The notes: generated by a model not told the origin, from the sequence alone. Positions 51,687 through 61,295 are shown, numbered from the stretch's first letter. The stretch: 64,000 nt of DNA from Candidatus Thiodiazotropha sp. CDECU1 (GCF_963455295.1 NZ_OY734020.1:4154001-4218000); one strand, 5' to 3'. Program-made: numbers and translations.

Positions 51687-51881
51687 CTGTTTTTCCAAAA
51701 TCTATAGTACAAATGCAAGAAATTGCGCTAACATTATGATCATACTGGAAACTGGTGTAGTGTCACAGACTGTTTTTTCACCAAAATCGTCATCGAGTAT
51801 AGAACACAGCTCATGGGAGATATCCGCAGTTGATCGCTAGCCAAGCCGAAGAATTTCCGCTTCGTACCCAAGGGAATAGTT

Positions 51882-52916
51882 ATGTCATATCTTAACAACA
51901 AACTCATCGGAGTCATCAGCGGCCTGCTGCTCTCCTTTTCCTTAATTGCGGCTGAGCATGTCGCTCTCAATCCCTCTCACCCGGAACGTTACACCGTGGT
52001 CAAAGGCGATACACTCTGGGACATCTCATCGATGTTTCTGCGGGACCCCTGGCTGTGGCCGGAGGTCTGGTATGTGAATCCGCAGATCGAAAACCCACAT
52101 CTGATCTATCCCGGCGATGAGATCCTGCTCACCTATCGGGACGGTCGTCCGGTACTTCAGCTGAATCGCAAAAACGCGCTTGGGCCCAGAATTCGGGCAA
52201 CTCCCCTGGATCAGGCCATTCCAACCATCCCCATTGACGCCATAGCCCCATTCCTCACCAGACCTTACGTGGTCGACGAGAATGAGCTGGAGAAGGCACC
52301 CTATATCGTCCATTTTCTGGATGACCACATTGTAGGGGGTGCGGGGATCAGCTACTACGCACGCAGTATCATGGAGACAAGTCCCATCCAATACGCCGTG
52401 GTTAGACCGGAAAAGCCCTACAAAGATCCTGATACCGGTGAGATTCTGGGTTATGAAGCCCTGTATGTGGGCACTTCGGAGCTGAAACGAACCGGCGACC
52501 CCGCCAAACTGCTGCTTACCTCCACCGACATGGAAGCGATCATCGGGGATCGCCTGATCAAGGAACAGCAGGATGAACCACTGATCGATTTTCAACCCAG
52601 GGTGCCTGATTCGGCCATTGAAGGACGTATCATATCAGTGCTCAACGGTGTCACCCAGATCGGACAGTACAACGTGGTGGTGCTGAACAAAGGTGCCAAC
52701 GCGGGACTGGAAGCCGGCCATGTAATGAAGATCCTGCAGGGTGGTGACGAGGTGCGCGATATCGTCAAAGGCCGCGGTGAAACCGTCACCCTGCCCCTGG
52801 AAGAGGCCGGCCATCTGATGGTCTTTCGCACCTTCGAGAAGGTCAGCTTCGCCCTGGTGATGGATGCCACCAAACCCCTGCATGTTCTGGACTGGGTGCG
52901 CACACCAGGCTCCTAA
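51882..52916 (+). CDS. LysM-domain exported protein
   Basis: 344 residues with a signal peptide (LIGVISGLLLSFSLIAAE). A single LysM domain spans about residues 36-88 (RYTVVKGDTLWDISSMFLRDPWLWP ... NPHLIYPGDEILL, read here in parts), which binds peptidoglycan. The remaining 250 residues have no catalytic motif I recognise but contain the conserved QIGQYNVVVLNKGANAGLE and GHLMVFRTFEKVSFALVM segments seen in proteins encoded next to dprA. It diverges from def and heads the dprA-smg-topA cluster. Confidence 0.83.
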   Translation: MSYLNNKLIGVISGLLLSFSLIAAEHVALNPSHPERYTVVKGDTLWDISSMFLRDPWLWPEVWYVNPQIENPHLIYPGDEILLTYRDGRPVLQLNRKNALGPRIRATPLDQAIPTIPIDAIAPFLTRPYVVDENELEKAPYIVHFLDDHIVGGAGISYYARSIMETSPIQYAVVRPEKPYKDPDTGEILGYEALYVGTSELKRTGDPAKLLLTSTDMEAIIGDRLIKEQQDEPLIDFQPRVPDSAIEGRIISVLNGVTQIGQYNVVVLNKGANAGLEAGHVMKILQGGDEVRDIVKGRGETVTLPLEEAGHLMVFRTFEKVSFALVMDATKPLHVLDWVRTPGS

Positions 52917-52940
52917 ACCAATCTGAAGAGGCCGTGTAGC

Positions 52941-54101
52941 ATGGATGGTACACCTGGCACATCAGCTTCCGAGATGGAGGCCTGGCTGCTTGTCAGCCTG
53001 GCCTCCGGTATCGGCAGCCGCTACTTTCAGCGTCTCTTGAATCACTATGGTGATCCGCAAGCCATCCTGGGCGCCAAGGGTGACGAGCTTAAACAACTTG
53101 GCTTACCACAACCGGCTATAGACGCCCTCTTGAGCCAAGACCGGAGCAGGATAGAGCCCTCCCTCGAGTGGTTGACACATCCTGACCATCAACTCCTCAC
53201 CCTGAAGGACGAGGGCTATCCCTCCCTGTTACGGCAGATAGACGCCCCACCCCCCTTGCTCTTTCTGGTGGGTGACGAACAGCTGCTGCAACAACCTCAG
53301 CTGGCCATAGTCGGCAGCCGCAACCCGACCACCACGGGCCTCGATAATGCCCGCGAGTTTGCCAGCTACCTGGCCGCGGCCGGCTTCTGCATCACCAGTG
53401 GCCTGGCCCAGGGCATTGATGGGGCAGCCCACCAGGGCGCGCTCAAGAGCGGTTCAACCATTGCCGTCATGGGTACAGGGCCTGATCGTATCTATCCGGG
53501 CAGTCATAAAGACCTCGCCCACCAGATTGCCGATCAGTCACTCTTGATCACCGAGTTTCCGCCAGGCACCCAGGCAAGGGCGGAAAACTTCCCGCGTCGA
53601 AACCGGATCATCAGCGGCCTCTCCCTCGGCACCCTGGTGGTGGAGGCCACCCTGCAGAGCGGTTCACTGATCACCGCAAGACTCTCCTCGGAGCAGGGCC
53701 GAGAGGTGTTTGCCATTCCGGGATCGATTCACAATCCCCAGGCCCGCGGCTGTCATGCCCTGATCAGGCAGGGGGCCAAACTGGTGGAGTCGGCCCAGGA
53801 TATCATCGAGGAATTGGGTTCCCTGTTCGCAACACTTGAAAATCCAGTGGAAACACAGATACCTGGACAGACTTTAGAGATCGTAGAACGCGATGCCGAC
53901 TATCAGCTGTTGGATCAGGCCCTGGGTTATGATCCGGTATCGGTTGACGAATTAATCACCCGAACGGGTTTGACCGCGGAGGCAGTTTCGTCCATGCTGC
54001 TGTTGCTCGAGCTAGAAGGTCATGTATCATCGGCTCCCGGCGGCTACTACTGCCGCACAGACAGACTGACATCCCGCCACAGCGGGAGAGAGAGCATATG
54101 A
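52941..54101 (+). CDS. dprA: DNA-processing protein DprA/Smf
   Basis: 386 residues. The Rossmann-like core has the DprA signatures AIVGSRNPTTTGLDNARE, ITSGLAQGIDGAAHQGAL, VMGTGPDRIYPGSHKDLA and RNRIISGLSLGTLVVEATLQSG; an N-terminal helical SAM-like part and a C-terminal winged-helix (PVSVDELITRTGLTAEAV) flank it. DprA loads RecA on incoming single-stranded DNA in natural transformation. It overlaps smg by 4 bp (ATGA). Confidence 0.94.
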   Translation: MDGTPGTSASEMEAWLLVSLASGIGSRYFQRLLNHYGDPQAILGAKGDELKQLGLPQPAIDALLSQDRSRIEPSLEWLTHPDHQLLTLKDEGYPSLLRQIDAPPPLLFLVGDEQLLQQPQLAIVGSRNPTTTGLDNAREFASYLAAAGFCITSGLAQGIDGAAHQGALKSGSTIAVMGTGPDRIYPGSHKDLAHQIADQSLLITEFPPGTQARAENFPRRNRIISGLSLGTLVVEATLQSGSLITARLSSEQGREVFAIPGSIHNPQARGCHALIRQGAKLVESAQDIIEELGSLFATLENPVETQIPGQTLEIVERDADYQLLDQALGYDPVSVDELITRTGLTAEAVSSMLLLLELEGHVSSAPGGYYCRTDRLTSRHSGRESI

Positions 54102-54574
54102 ACGAGAACGTGGTCGATATTCTGATCTACCTCTATGAAAACTATATGGACGGCGAGCAGGCCCCACCATCCGATCAACACGAGCTTCGTGACGAGTTGA
54201 TTCAAGCAGGCTTCCCCGCGGTAGAGATTACCAAGGCCTTTGATTGGCTGGATGAACTTGCCAACCACGATCAGTCTCAACATGGCGATACGAACCAATC
54301 CCACTCTCTGAGGGTCTTTACCGAAGAGGAGACCACCCGGCTGGATGTGGATTCCCGCGGTCTGCTGCTGTTTCTGGAGCAGAATGACATACTCACGCTA
54401 AACGCCCGCGAGCTTGTCATCGATCGGGCCCTGGCGCTCGATACCGCGATCATCACGGAAGAGGAGTTGAAATGGATAATACTACTGGTATTGATGAATC
54501 AGCCCGGTCAGGAAGCTGCCTTCGCGCGGATGGAGGATATGGTCTATAACGAAGTCCCGGTATTCCTGCATTAG
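54098..54574 (+). CDS. smg: Smg family protein (DUF494)
   Basis: 158 residues, typical for Smg: MNENVVDILIYLYENYMDG at the start, then ELIQAGFPAVEITKAFDWLDEL, LDVDSRGLLLFLEQNDILT and a C-terminal LKWIILLVLMNQPGQEAAF. The function is unresolved; the gene is conserved between dprA and topA across gammaproteobacteria, as here. Confidence 0.93.
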   Translation: MNENVVDILIYLYENYMDGEQAPPSDQHELRDELIQAGFPAVEITKAFDWLDELANHDQSQHGDTNQSHSLRVFTEEETTRLDVDSRGLLLFLEQNDILTLNARELVIDRALALDTAIITEEELKWIILLVLMNQPGQEAAFARMEDMVYNEVPVFLH

Positions 54575-54661
54575 TAGCAGCAAACATTAAAAAAACTTGA
54601 TTTCTTTCGCGCGGGGCGGTTCACTGTGCCGCGTTTTTCCCTTGAAACGACCCTAATATCG

Positions 54662-56941
54662 ATGAATCTGGTTATTGTTGAATCGCCAGCAAAGGCAAAA
54701 ACCATCAAGAAGTACCTCGGTGGCAACTTCGAGGTAATGGCCTCCTATGGGCATGTAAGAGACCTTATACCCAAAGAGGGGGCAGTCGATCCTGACAAGG
54801 GTTTTGCCATGAAATACCAGGTGATCGAACGCAACGATCGCCATGTTCAGGCAATAACCAAGGCCCTGAAAAAATCTGAAGCCCTCTATCTGGCAACCGA
54901 TCCCGACCGCGAGGGCGAGGCGATATCCTGGCATCTCTCCGAGCTGCTCCAGCAACGTGGCAAGCTCAAGGACAAGCCGGTCTACCGGGTCGTGTTCAAC
55001 GAGATCACAAAGAAGGCGGTGAATGACGCCATTGCCAATCCCCGCGAACTTTCCCATGAACTCGTGGATGCCCAGCAGGCGCGCAGGGCGCTTGATTATC
55101 TAGTCGGTTTCAACCTCTCGCCCCTGCTGTGGAAAAAGGTACGCAGAGGCCTCTCGGCAGGTCGCGTGCAGAGCCCGGCGCTGCGCATGATCGTGGAGAG
55201 GGAGCTGGAGATCGAGGCCTTCAAGGCGGAAGAGTTCTGGAGCATCGAGGCGGACTCGGAAAAGGAGAAACAGGGTTTCTCTGCACGCCTTACCCACTAC
55301 CAGGGTGAAAAACTGGCGAAGTTCAGCATCACCGACGAGACAAGCGCCAAGGCTGCCGAGAATCAGCTGCTGGAGGCTGGCCGTAGCGGTCTGCAGGTGG
55401 TCAAGGTTGAGAAGAAACAGCGCAAACGTAATCCCGCGCCGCCCTTCACCACCTCCACCCTGCAGCAGGAAGCGGCACGCAAGCTGGGCTTCACCACCCA
55501 ACGCACCATGCGCACCGCGCAGCAACTTTATGAAGGGGTGGACGTGGGTCAGGGCACCGTGGGCCTGATCACCTACATGCGTACCGACTCCGTTCACCTG
55601 GCGGATGAGGCATTGGATGAGATCCGTGACCTCATCAGCAAACGCTATGGCGCCGATCAGCTGCCTGCATCGGTACGTCACTTCAAGACAAAAGCCAAGA
55701 ATGCCCAGGAGGCCCATGAGGCGGTCAGACCCACCTCTGTGCTGCGCATCCCCGAAGAGATCAAGGGTCACCTGAGCAAGGATCAGGCAAAGCTGTACGA
55801 GCTGATCTGGAAAAGATCGGTGGCCTGCCAGATGATCCACGCCACGATTCATACCGTCGCCGCCGATCTAGCGTGTGGCGAGGGCAACCTGTTTCGGGCC
55901 AACGGCTCGGTTATCGCCAAGCCGGGTTTCATCACGGTCTACCAGGAAGGACTCGACGATGGGGCCAAGAGCGACAGCGATGAGAAACTATTACCACCGC
56001 TGATCGAAGGCGAGACCCTACCGCTGAAGGCGATCCGCCCCGAGCAACACTTTACCGAGCCACCCCCCCGCTACAGTGAGGCGAGCCTGGTGAAGGCATT
56101 GGAGGAGTACGGCATCGGCCGCCCCTCCACCTACGCCTCCATCATCTCCACCCTGCAGGACCGGGAATACGTGGTGCTGGAGAAGAAGCGCTTCCAGCCT
56201 ACCGATGTGGGCAGGGTGGTGAATAAGTTTCTCACCGAATATTTCACCCGTTACGTGGACTACGACTTCACCGCCAATCTGGAGGATGAGTTGGACGCCG
56301 TCTCCCGCGGGGAGGAGGACTGGATCCCGCTGTTGAGTAAATTCTGGGGCCCGTTCAAGGAACGGATCGATCATACCCAGGAGAATGTGAAACGCAGCGA
56401 CGTCACCCATGAGGCACTGGACGAGGCCTGTCCCCATTGCGGCAAGCAGCTCTCCATCCGCCTCGGCCGTCACGGCCGCTTTATCGGTTGTACCAACTAT
56501 CCCGAGTGCGACTACACCCGGGATCTGAATGCGGACACCGCGGAGAAGGAGGAACCGGAGGTCGTGGAGGGGCGTAACTGTCCCGACTGTGGCTCCGAAC
56601 TGGTGATCAAGCGGGGCCGCTACGGCAAGTTCATCGGCTGCTCCAGCTATCCGACCTGTAAATTCATCGAACCCCTGGAAAAGCCGGAGGATACCGGCGT
56701 CAGCTGCCCCAAGTGTAACAAGGGCAAATTGCTGAAACGAAAATCCCGGCGCGGCAAGATCTTCTACTCCTGCTCAACCTACCCAGATTGCGACTACGCG
56801 GTGTGGAACGAGCCGGTGGCCGAACCCTGCCCCAACTGCGGCTGGCCGGTACTGACCATCAAGACCACCAAGCGCAAAGGCACCGAGAAGGTCTGCCCGC
56901 AGAAGGATTGCTCCTTCAGCGAGCCTGTGGTCGACGGCTGA
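54662..56941 (+). CDS. topA: DNA topoisomerase I
   Basis: 759 residues from ATG 54662 (MNLVIVESPAKAKTIKKYL); an upstream in-frame ATG at 54626 is unlikely. It has a TOPRIM domain with DPDREGEAISWHL, the catalytic Tyr in GLITYMRTDSVHLAD, and four C-terminal zinc-ribbon modules (CPHCGKQ, CPDCGSE, CPKCNKG, CPNCGWP, each with a second Cys pair). It relaxes negative supercoils. It is shorter than the E. coli enzyme (865) through a smaller C-terminal region. Confidence 0.96.
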   Translation: MNLVIVESPAKAKTIKKYLGGNFEVMASYGHVRDLIPKEGAVDPDKGFAMKYQVIERNDRHVQAITKALKKSEALYLATDPDREGEAISWHLSELLQQRGKLKDKPVYRVVFNEITKKAVNDAIANPRELSHELVDAQQARRALDYLVGFNLSPLLWKKVRRGLSAGRVQSPALRMIVERELEIEAFKAEEFWSIEADSEKEKQGFSARLTHYQGEKLAKFSITDETSAKAAENQLLEAGRSGLQVVKVEKKQRKRNPAPPFTTSTLQQEAARKLGFTTQRTMRTAQQLYEGVDVGQGTVGLITYMRTDSVHLADEALDEIRDLISKRYGADQLPASVRHFKTKAKNAQEAHEAVRPTSVLRIPEEIKGHLSKDQAKLYELIWKRSVACQMIHATIHTVAADLACGEGNLFRANGSVIAKPGFITVYQEGLDDGAKSDSDEKLLPPLIEGETLPLKAIRPEQHFTEPPPRYSEASLVKALEEYGIGRPSTYASIISTLQDREYVVLEKKRFQPTDVGRVVNKFLTEYFTRYVDYDFTANLEDELDAVSRGEEDWIPLLSKFWGPFKERIDHTQENVKRSDVTHEALDEACPHCGKQLSIRLGRHGRFIGCTNYPECDYTRDLNADTAEKEEPEVVEGRNCPDCGSELVIKRGRYGKFIGCSSYPTCKFIEPLEKPEDTGVSCPKCNKGKLLKRKSRRGKIFYSCSTYPDCDYAVWNEPVAEPCPNCGWPVLTIKTTKRKGTEKVCPQKDCSFSEPVVDG

Positions 56942-56980
56942 CATCAGCACGCAAATAAACACGAATAAACGTAAATATTA

Positions 56981-57071
56981 CGTAGGGTGCGGCTGGCCGC
57001 ACCATTAAACCATCCGGAAACACCTTGCCACTCTGATGTTTGTGTATCGGTGCGGCAAGCCGCACCCTACG
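56981..57071. repeat. GTAGGGTGCGGC inverted repeat downstream of topA
   Basis: CGTAGGGTGCGGCTGGCCGC-type arm (56981-57003) pairs with its inverted copy (57049-57071), 23 bp with one mismatch; each arm is itself partly palindromic (GTGCGGC/GCCGCAC). It may terminate topA, but looks like a dispersed REP-type repeat. Confidence 0.7.
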
Positions 57072-57169
57072 CAAGAAAGAACATTTCAAATTACCAAGCT
57101 CCAACGTGGAAACTCATACCTCTCTTTGCTGTTCTACATGCCGTTGCAAGCCACCACTATCAGAACGGA

Positions 57170-57275
57170 GGTGGCTGGCGTAGCTCTTTCGTAGCAGCGG
57201 CAGGGATGCCGCGATAGCCCCGTCAGCACACGGACGTGCTGTTGGGGCGGCGTAGAAAGAGCTACGCCAGCCACC
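57170..57275. repeat. Palindromic element containing two-hairpin repeat, copy 2
   Basis: Perfect 21-bp outer inverted repeat (57170-57190 with 57255-57275; arm GGTGGCTGGCGTAGCTCTTT). Inside are the two hairpins shared with 1336-1387: GCGGC/GCCGC (57197-57201, 57208-57212), and GCCCC plus CAGCAC (57217-57229) with GTGCTG plus GGGGC (57236-57248). Together with the preceding repeat it fills the 390-bp gap between topA and yqiA. Confidence 0.75.
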
Positions 57276-57330
57276 GTGACTCCTTCTAATTCATACCAAG
57301 AACACGGAATGAGAAATGCAACAATTGCGT

Positions 57331-57990
57331 TCATTCGCGTTGATTTGCGGAATCAATCTTCTCCGCCACTCTCTGGTGAATCTCAGCAACTATCCCCACC
57401 GCCTCCTCCATGTGATCGAAGGTGTGGCTCCCCCCCTCGAAACAGTGAATGTCACCGATCCCCCGATAGATCCCCTCGGCGATGCGGTAGTCGATCAGCT
57501 CATCCCCCTTGTCGAGCAGCAGGGTCGTGGGCACCCCATCGGCACTCGGTTCCACGGCAAATCCACGGGTAGCGGCCACCATCTCCGAGGATAGATAGTA
57601 GCGCTCGTCCTGGGCCTGGTTGTACTGCCAACCCACCACCTGCAGCAGCAGCTCCCAGGGTCGCAGGGCGGGGTTGATCATTACCAGGTGGTGAATCCCC
57701 AAGCGTTGCGCCAGACAGGCGCCGTAGAAGCCCCCCATGGAGCTTCCCACCATGACGCGGGGCTCATCGGCATTGCGCTCCTCTTGCAGCAGGGGCTGCA
57801 GACTATGGGTGAGTGTCGCCACCGCCTTCGCCGCGGTATGGGCGGGATAGGTGGGGGCGATGATCTTAAGTTCGGGTAGCGACTCCCTCAATACCGCCGC
57901 CTTACCGGAACTGCCGGCGCTGTTGAGCCCATGGAGATAGATAATCACAATATATCGATAACAGCTGGTTGCAACAGTAATGCCGGACAT
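57331..57990 (-). CDS. yqiA: YqiA/YcfP-type alpha/beta hydrolase (esterase)
   Basis: Up to 219 residues. It is a small alpha/beta hydrolase of the UPF0227/YqiA group: IIYLHGLNSAGSSGKAAVL at the start, nucleophile Ser in VGSSMGGFYGACLA, LLLDKGDELIDYR (Asp) and GGSHTFDHMEE (His). The start is uncertain: the family normally begins M-IIYLHG, which would be the GTG at 57948; the ATG at 57990 adds 14 unrelated residues and has a poor ribosome-binding site. A truncated second copy of its 5' end is at 58880-58951. Confidence 0.83.
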   Translation of the reverse strand: MSGITVATSCYRYIVIIYLHGLNSAGSSGKAAVLRESLPELKIIAPTYPAHTAAKAVATLTHSLQPLLQEERNADEPRVMVGSSMGGFYGACLAQRLGIHHLVMINPALRPWELLLQVVGWQYNQAQDERYYLSSEMVAATRGFAVEPSADGVPTTLLLDKGDELIDYRIAEGIYRGIGDIHCFEGGSHTFDHMEEAVGIVAEIHQRVAEKIDSANQRE

Positions 57991-58077
57991 TTAAAGCCAG
58001 CACGATGATTAGGATATAATAGAACGAATTACATGGAGTCGCCCAAGCCATATGATCACGACTACGGATAGTTAACA

Positions 58078-58857
58078 ATGAATGCTAGATTGTCAGATCG
58101 GATCAAGATGATCCCTAAGCATATACAAGAAGAAGGTGTGGCGAATTTTTTTACCCGTCAAACAGTGGCTGCACTACTCACAATCCTGGCTGTGTTACTG
58201 ACTCCATTGAAAAAAGGGACAGATAGGGATCCCTTTTATCAGCTCTTCGGTAAGTTTATAGCGTCTGTAAACGAGTCACCGAAACCGGAACTGCTTGAGA
58301 TAGGTTCAAGAAATGTTACTGGCGTGGTTTGGCGAGATGCGTTTCATTCCTCTGTTTCATATACTGGACTGGATATTCATCAAGGCGATAACGTTGATGT
58401 GGTTGGAGACGTTCACGCACTCTCCTCACATCTTCCTACTGAACATTACGATGCCGTCTTTTCGATATCTGTATTTGAGCACCTGGCGATGCCATGGAAG
58501 GCGGTGATAGAAATCAATAAGACCCTGAAACCCGGGGGACTACTATATGTATCCACTCATCCAGCCATACCACCCCACGAAATGCCCTGGGACTTTTGGC
58601 GCTACTCCATCGAAACTTTCAAAACATTGCTAAATGAAAGAACCGGATTCCAAATAATTGAGTCCATTGAAGGGACACCAGGCCGAATCATCTCATTGTC
58701 CCGCGATCGCACCACATCCAAAGTACATCTGGCACCTATTAACCAGAGTATCGCTGTACTGGCACGAAAAACAGCATTACCAGATCCCGGATTATCCTGG
58801 GATATCCCTATCACTAACATACTCCAGACAGACTATCCGAGGCATCAGACGATTTAA
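58078..58857 (+). CDS. Class I SAM-dependent methyltransferase
   Basis: 259 residues. The SAM-binding motif is LLEIGSRNVTGVVW with the acidic residue in YTGLDIHQGDNVD; YDAVFSISVFEHLAMPWKA and LKPGGLLYVSTHP are the typical motifs II-III of Methyltransf_11/25 enzymes. The target is unknown; sequences like this are often in surface-polysaccharide clusters. It is A+T-rich compared with neighbours, isolated, and flanked on both sides by yqiA 5' sequence (one intact gene, one fragment), which suggests insertion. Confidence 0.75.
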   Translation: MNARLSDRIKMIPKHIQEEGVANFFTRQTVAALLTILAVLLTPLKKGTDRDPFYQLFGKFIASVNESPKPELLEIGSRNVTGVVWRDAFHSSVSYTGLDIHQGDNVDVVGDVHALSSHLPTEHYDAVFSISVFEHLAMPWKAVIEINKTLKPGGLLYVSTHPAIPPHEMPWDFWRYSIETFKTLLNERTGFQIIESIEGTPGRIISLSRDRTTSKVHLAPINQSIAVLARKTALPDPGLSWDIPITNILQTDYPRHQTI

Positions 58858-58879
58858 TAACCCTTACAGCTTGCTCTCT

Positions 58880-58951
58880 CAGCAACATCGCCGCCTTGGC
58901 CGAACTGCCTGCGCTATTCAGACCGTGTAAGTAGACAATTATTTCTAACAC
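58880..58951 (-). pseudogene. Truncated 5' fragment of a second yqiA copy
   Basis: On the minus strand from GTG 58951 the frame reads LEIIVYLHGLNSAGSSAKAA followed by MLL, matching the N-terminus of yqiA (IIYLHGLNSAGSSGKAA). Homology stops after about 24 codons and the frame continues only into unrelated sequence. Many synonymous differences show the copy is old, not a recent duplication. It is 22 bp from the methyltransferase stop codon. Confidence 0.7.
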
Positions 58952-59044
58952 TCGAATCGAAGTCCGCTCACCAGAATCGAACCAGTATAGCAACTCACTA
59001 GGCAAGGATCGCTTGACCCATAGCCCCAATCTCTGTAAGTTTTG

Positions 59045-59218
59045 CCGCCTGCCTCAGGTGCCCGGCGCAAGCCGGGTTAAACGGGAAGCAGGTGAGATGC
59101 CTGCACTGCCCCCGCAACGGTAAACAGATGAGGTGTCACAACAAGCCACTGTGGCTAAGACCATGGGAAGGCGTGACATCGGTTTAATCCAATCTGTGAG
59201 TCCGGAGACCGGCCTGGG
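59045..59218 (+). ncRNA. Cobalamin (AdoCbl) riboswitch
   Basis: The leader of btuB shows the conserved B12-riboswitch blocks in order: CAGGTGCCCGGCGCAAGCCG, AACGGGAAGCAGGTGAGATG, CTGCCCCCGCAACGGTAA, the B12-box GCCACTGTG, GGGAAGGCG and the closing AGTCCGGAGACCGGCCTG. It should fold on binding cobalamin and shut off the downstream btuB-btuF-btuC-btuD genes. The switch mechanism (terminator or start-site occlusion) is not clear from the 118 nt between it and the btuB ATG. An open frame reading through it from 59133 is not coding. Confidence 0.95.
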
Positions 59219-59336
59219 CGATTCGATGTGTTGCGGCGGGCGGCATGGGGATCGCCGACCACATCGGCTCCACCCGGCTCCCAACGCACGCGCTTTTTCA
59301 TCCAAAGACGCGGGTGTGCGTCATCGGGAGCTTACG

Positions 59337-61295
59337 ATGTATTTTTCAAAAAGAAGCCGGTTGATAACCACCGGTCTGTTACTCCTTCCCAGTCTACCGC
59401 TGTTTGCGGCCTCTGATCTGCCGACCATTGCCGTCAGTGCATCGCGCCACGACCAGGCGAGTATCGATACTCCGGCCAACATCACCGTCATCGATCGGGA
59501 GGAGATCGAACAGAGCGGTTCGCAAACAATACAACAGCTGCTGCAGTCCCGCAGCGGCATCCAGATCGACAGCCTCTACGGCGACGGCAGTAAAGCGGTC
59601 ATCGACATGCGTGGCTTTGGTGCCACGGCCCAATCCAACACCCTGGTGCTGGTGGATGGCCGGCGCCTGAACAACACCGGCGACACCGCCGCCCCCGATC
59701 TCAACAGCATCGATATGCGGCGGGTGGAAAGAATCGAGATCGTCCAGGGCAGCGCCGGTGTGCTCTACGGCAACCAAGCGGTGGGGGGGATGGTGAATAT
59801 CATCACCAGGCTAGCGAACACCTTCTCCACCAATGTCTCGCTGGGCGTTGGCAGCTACCAGGGCCGGGAAGGCTATGTCGACATCGAAGACCGCCTGGAT
59901 AACGGCCTGGCCTACCGCTTCTCCGCCAAGCACCACGAGAGCGACAACTACAGGGACAACAACGAAACCGAGCGCAAGGACTACAATCTGCGACTCGACT
60001 ACGACTACGCCAGCGGTGGCATCTTCTTCGAGCAACAGCGAACCGAAGAGTACCAACAGCTGCCTGGTGCGCTCTTCGCCGATGAGATGGCACTGGACCG
60101 CACCCAATCGGTCTCAGCCTACGACGGCGACTTCGCCGATGCCGAGACCGACGTCAGCCGCATCGGCCTGCAACAGAGTCTGGGCAGCCACTGGACCTTC
60201 GATGGAGAACTCACCTATCGCAAAGACGACCGGGAGTTCCAGACCAGCTTCCGCACCTTACCCGGCTCAATCAACACCCAGGATAGAACGGTGAAAGGCT
60301 TCAACCCACGCGTCATCGGGCAGTTTCCCATCGCCTCCGGCGAGATGCAGTTGACCGCGGGTGCCGATCTTGAGCGGACCGATTACAAGCTGATCACCAG
60401 CTTCGCCCCCACCATCCTGGATCAATCGGTGGACGCGATCTACGCCCAAATCACTATCCCCGCCAGCGAGAAACTCTCCATCACCGGCGGCCTGCGTCAC
60501 TCGTCCATCGACAACCACATCGAGAGCTATCTCGGTATCGATCAGTTGGATGACAGTCAAACAGTTGGCTCCCTTGGTGCCAGCTTTCGCGCGACCGACG
60601 CCCTGCGCCTGTTTCTACGTGCAGACGAAAACTTCCGCTACGCCACGGTAGAAGAGCACACCAATCCCATCTTCGGCAATCCAACAGGATTGGAAAACCA
60701 GACCGGTATCTCCTATGAGGCCGGGGCCGAGTGGAACCGGGATGGCTTCAGCACCAAGCTGGCCCTCTTCCGCCTCGACCTGGAGAACGAGATCAGCTTC
60801 GACGCCAGTGGCTATAGCAACATCAACCTGGAGGACACCAGTCGCAAAGGGATCACCATGGAAGCCAACTGGAAAGTCGCCCCCGATTTCTCCCTGGGCG
60901 GCTCCCTCAGCTACACCGACCCCCGTATCAGCGACGGTCCCTACGACGGCAACCGCATCCCCCTGGTGGCGGCGAGGACCGGCAAACTTACCGGCGACTG
61001 GCGCATCTCATCCCAGTGGAACCTCTTTGCCGAAGGGATCTTCAGCAGCGAACGGGTGCTGGGGGGGGATTTCAGCAACAGCCATGAAGAACTGCCCGGC
61101 TATGGCATGTTGAATCTCGGCTCCCAATTCACCAGCGGACCCTGGCACATCGGCCTGCGGATCGATAATCTCCTGGACAGGGAGTACTCGAACTCGGGCT
61201 CGGTGGGGATGGACGCCAGTTTCGCCAACCGGGCCGCCTTCTTCCCGGCACCGGAGAGAAACCTGTGGCTGACCCTCAACTACCACTTCGGCTAG
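59337..61295 (+). CDS. btuB: TonB-dependent vitamin B12 receptor
   Basis: 652 residues from ATG 59337 (signal LITTGLLLLPSLPLFAAS). It has a TonB-box-like TIAVSASRHDQA, a plug domain (NITVIDREEIEQSGSQTIQQ, VIDMRGFGATAQSNTLVLVD, VLYGNQAVGGMVNIIT) and a beta-barrel ending in NLWLTLNYHFG with a C-terminal aromatic-Gly. The riboswitch upstream and the btuF/C/D genes downstream identify the ligand as cobalamin or a related corrinoid. The next gene starts 3 bp later. Confidence 0.93.
   Translation: MYFSKRSRLITTGLLLLPSLPLFAASDLPTIAVSASRHDQASIDTPANITVIDREEIEQSGSQTIQQLLQSRSGIQIDSLYGDGSKAVIDMRGFGATAQSNTLVLVDGRRLNNTGDTAAPDLNSIDMRRVERIEIVQGSAGVLYGNQAVGGMVNIITRLANTFSTNVSLGVGSYQGREGYVDIEDRLDNGLAYRFSAKHHESDNYRDNNETERKDYNLRLDYDYASGGIFFEQQRTEEYQQLPGALFADEMALDRTQSVSAYDGDFADAETDVSRIGLQQSLGSHWTFDGELTYRKDDREFQTSFRTLPGSINTQDRTVKGFNPRVIGQFPIASGEMQLTAGADLERTDYKLITSFAPTILDQSVDAIYAQITIPASEKLSITGGLRHSSIDNHIESYLGIDQLDDSQTVGSLGASFRATDALRLFLRADENFRYATVEEHTNPIFGNPTGLENQTGISYEAGAEWNRDGFSTKLALFRLDLENEISFDASGYSNINLEDTSRKGITMEANWKVAPDFSLGGSLSYTDPRISDGPYDGNRIPLVAARTGKLTGDWRISSQWNLFAEGIFSSERVLGGDFSNSHEELPGYGMLNLGSQFTSGPWHIGLRIDNLLDREYSNSGSVGMDASFANRAAFFPAPERNLWLTLNYHFG

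Noticed and set aside
59133-59336. Upstream extension of the BtuB frame
   Set aside because: It translates the cobalamin riboswitch; the signal peptide begins at the ATG at 59337.
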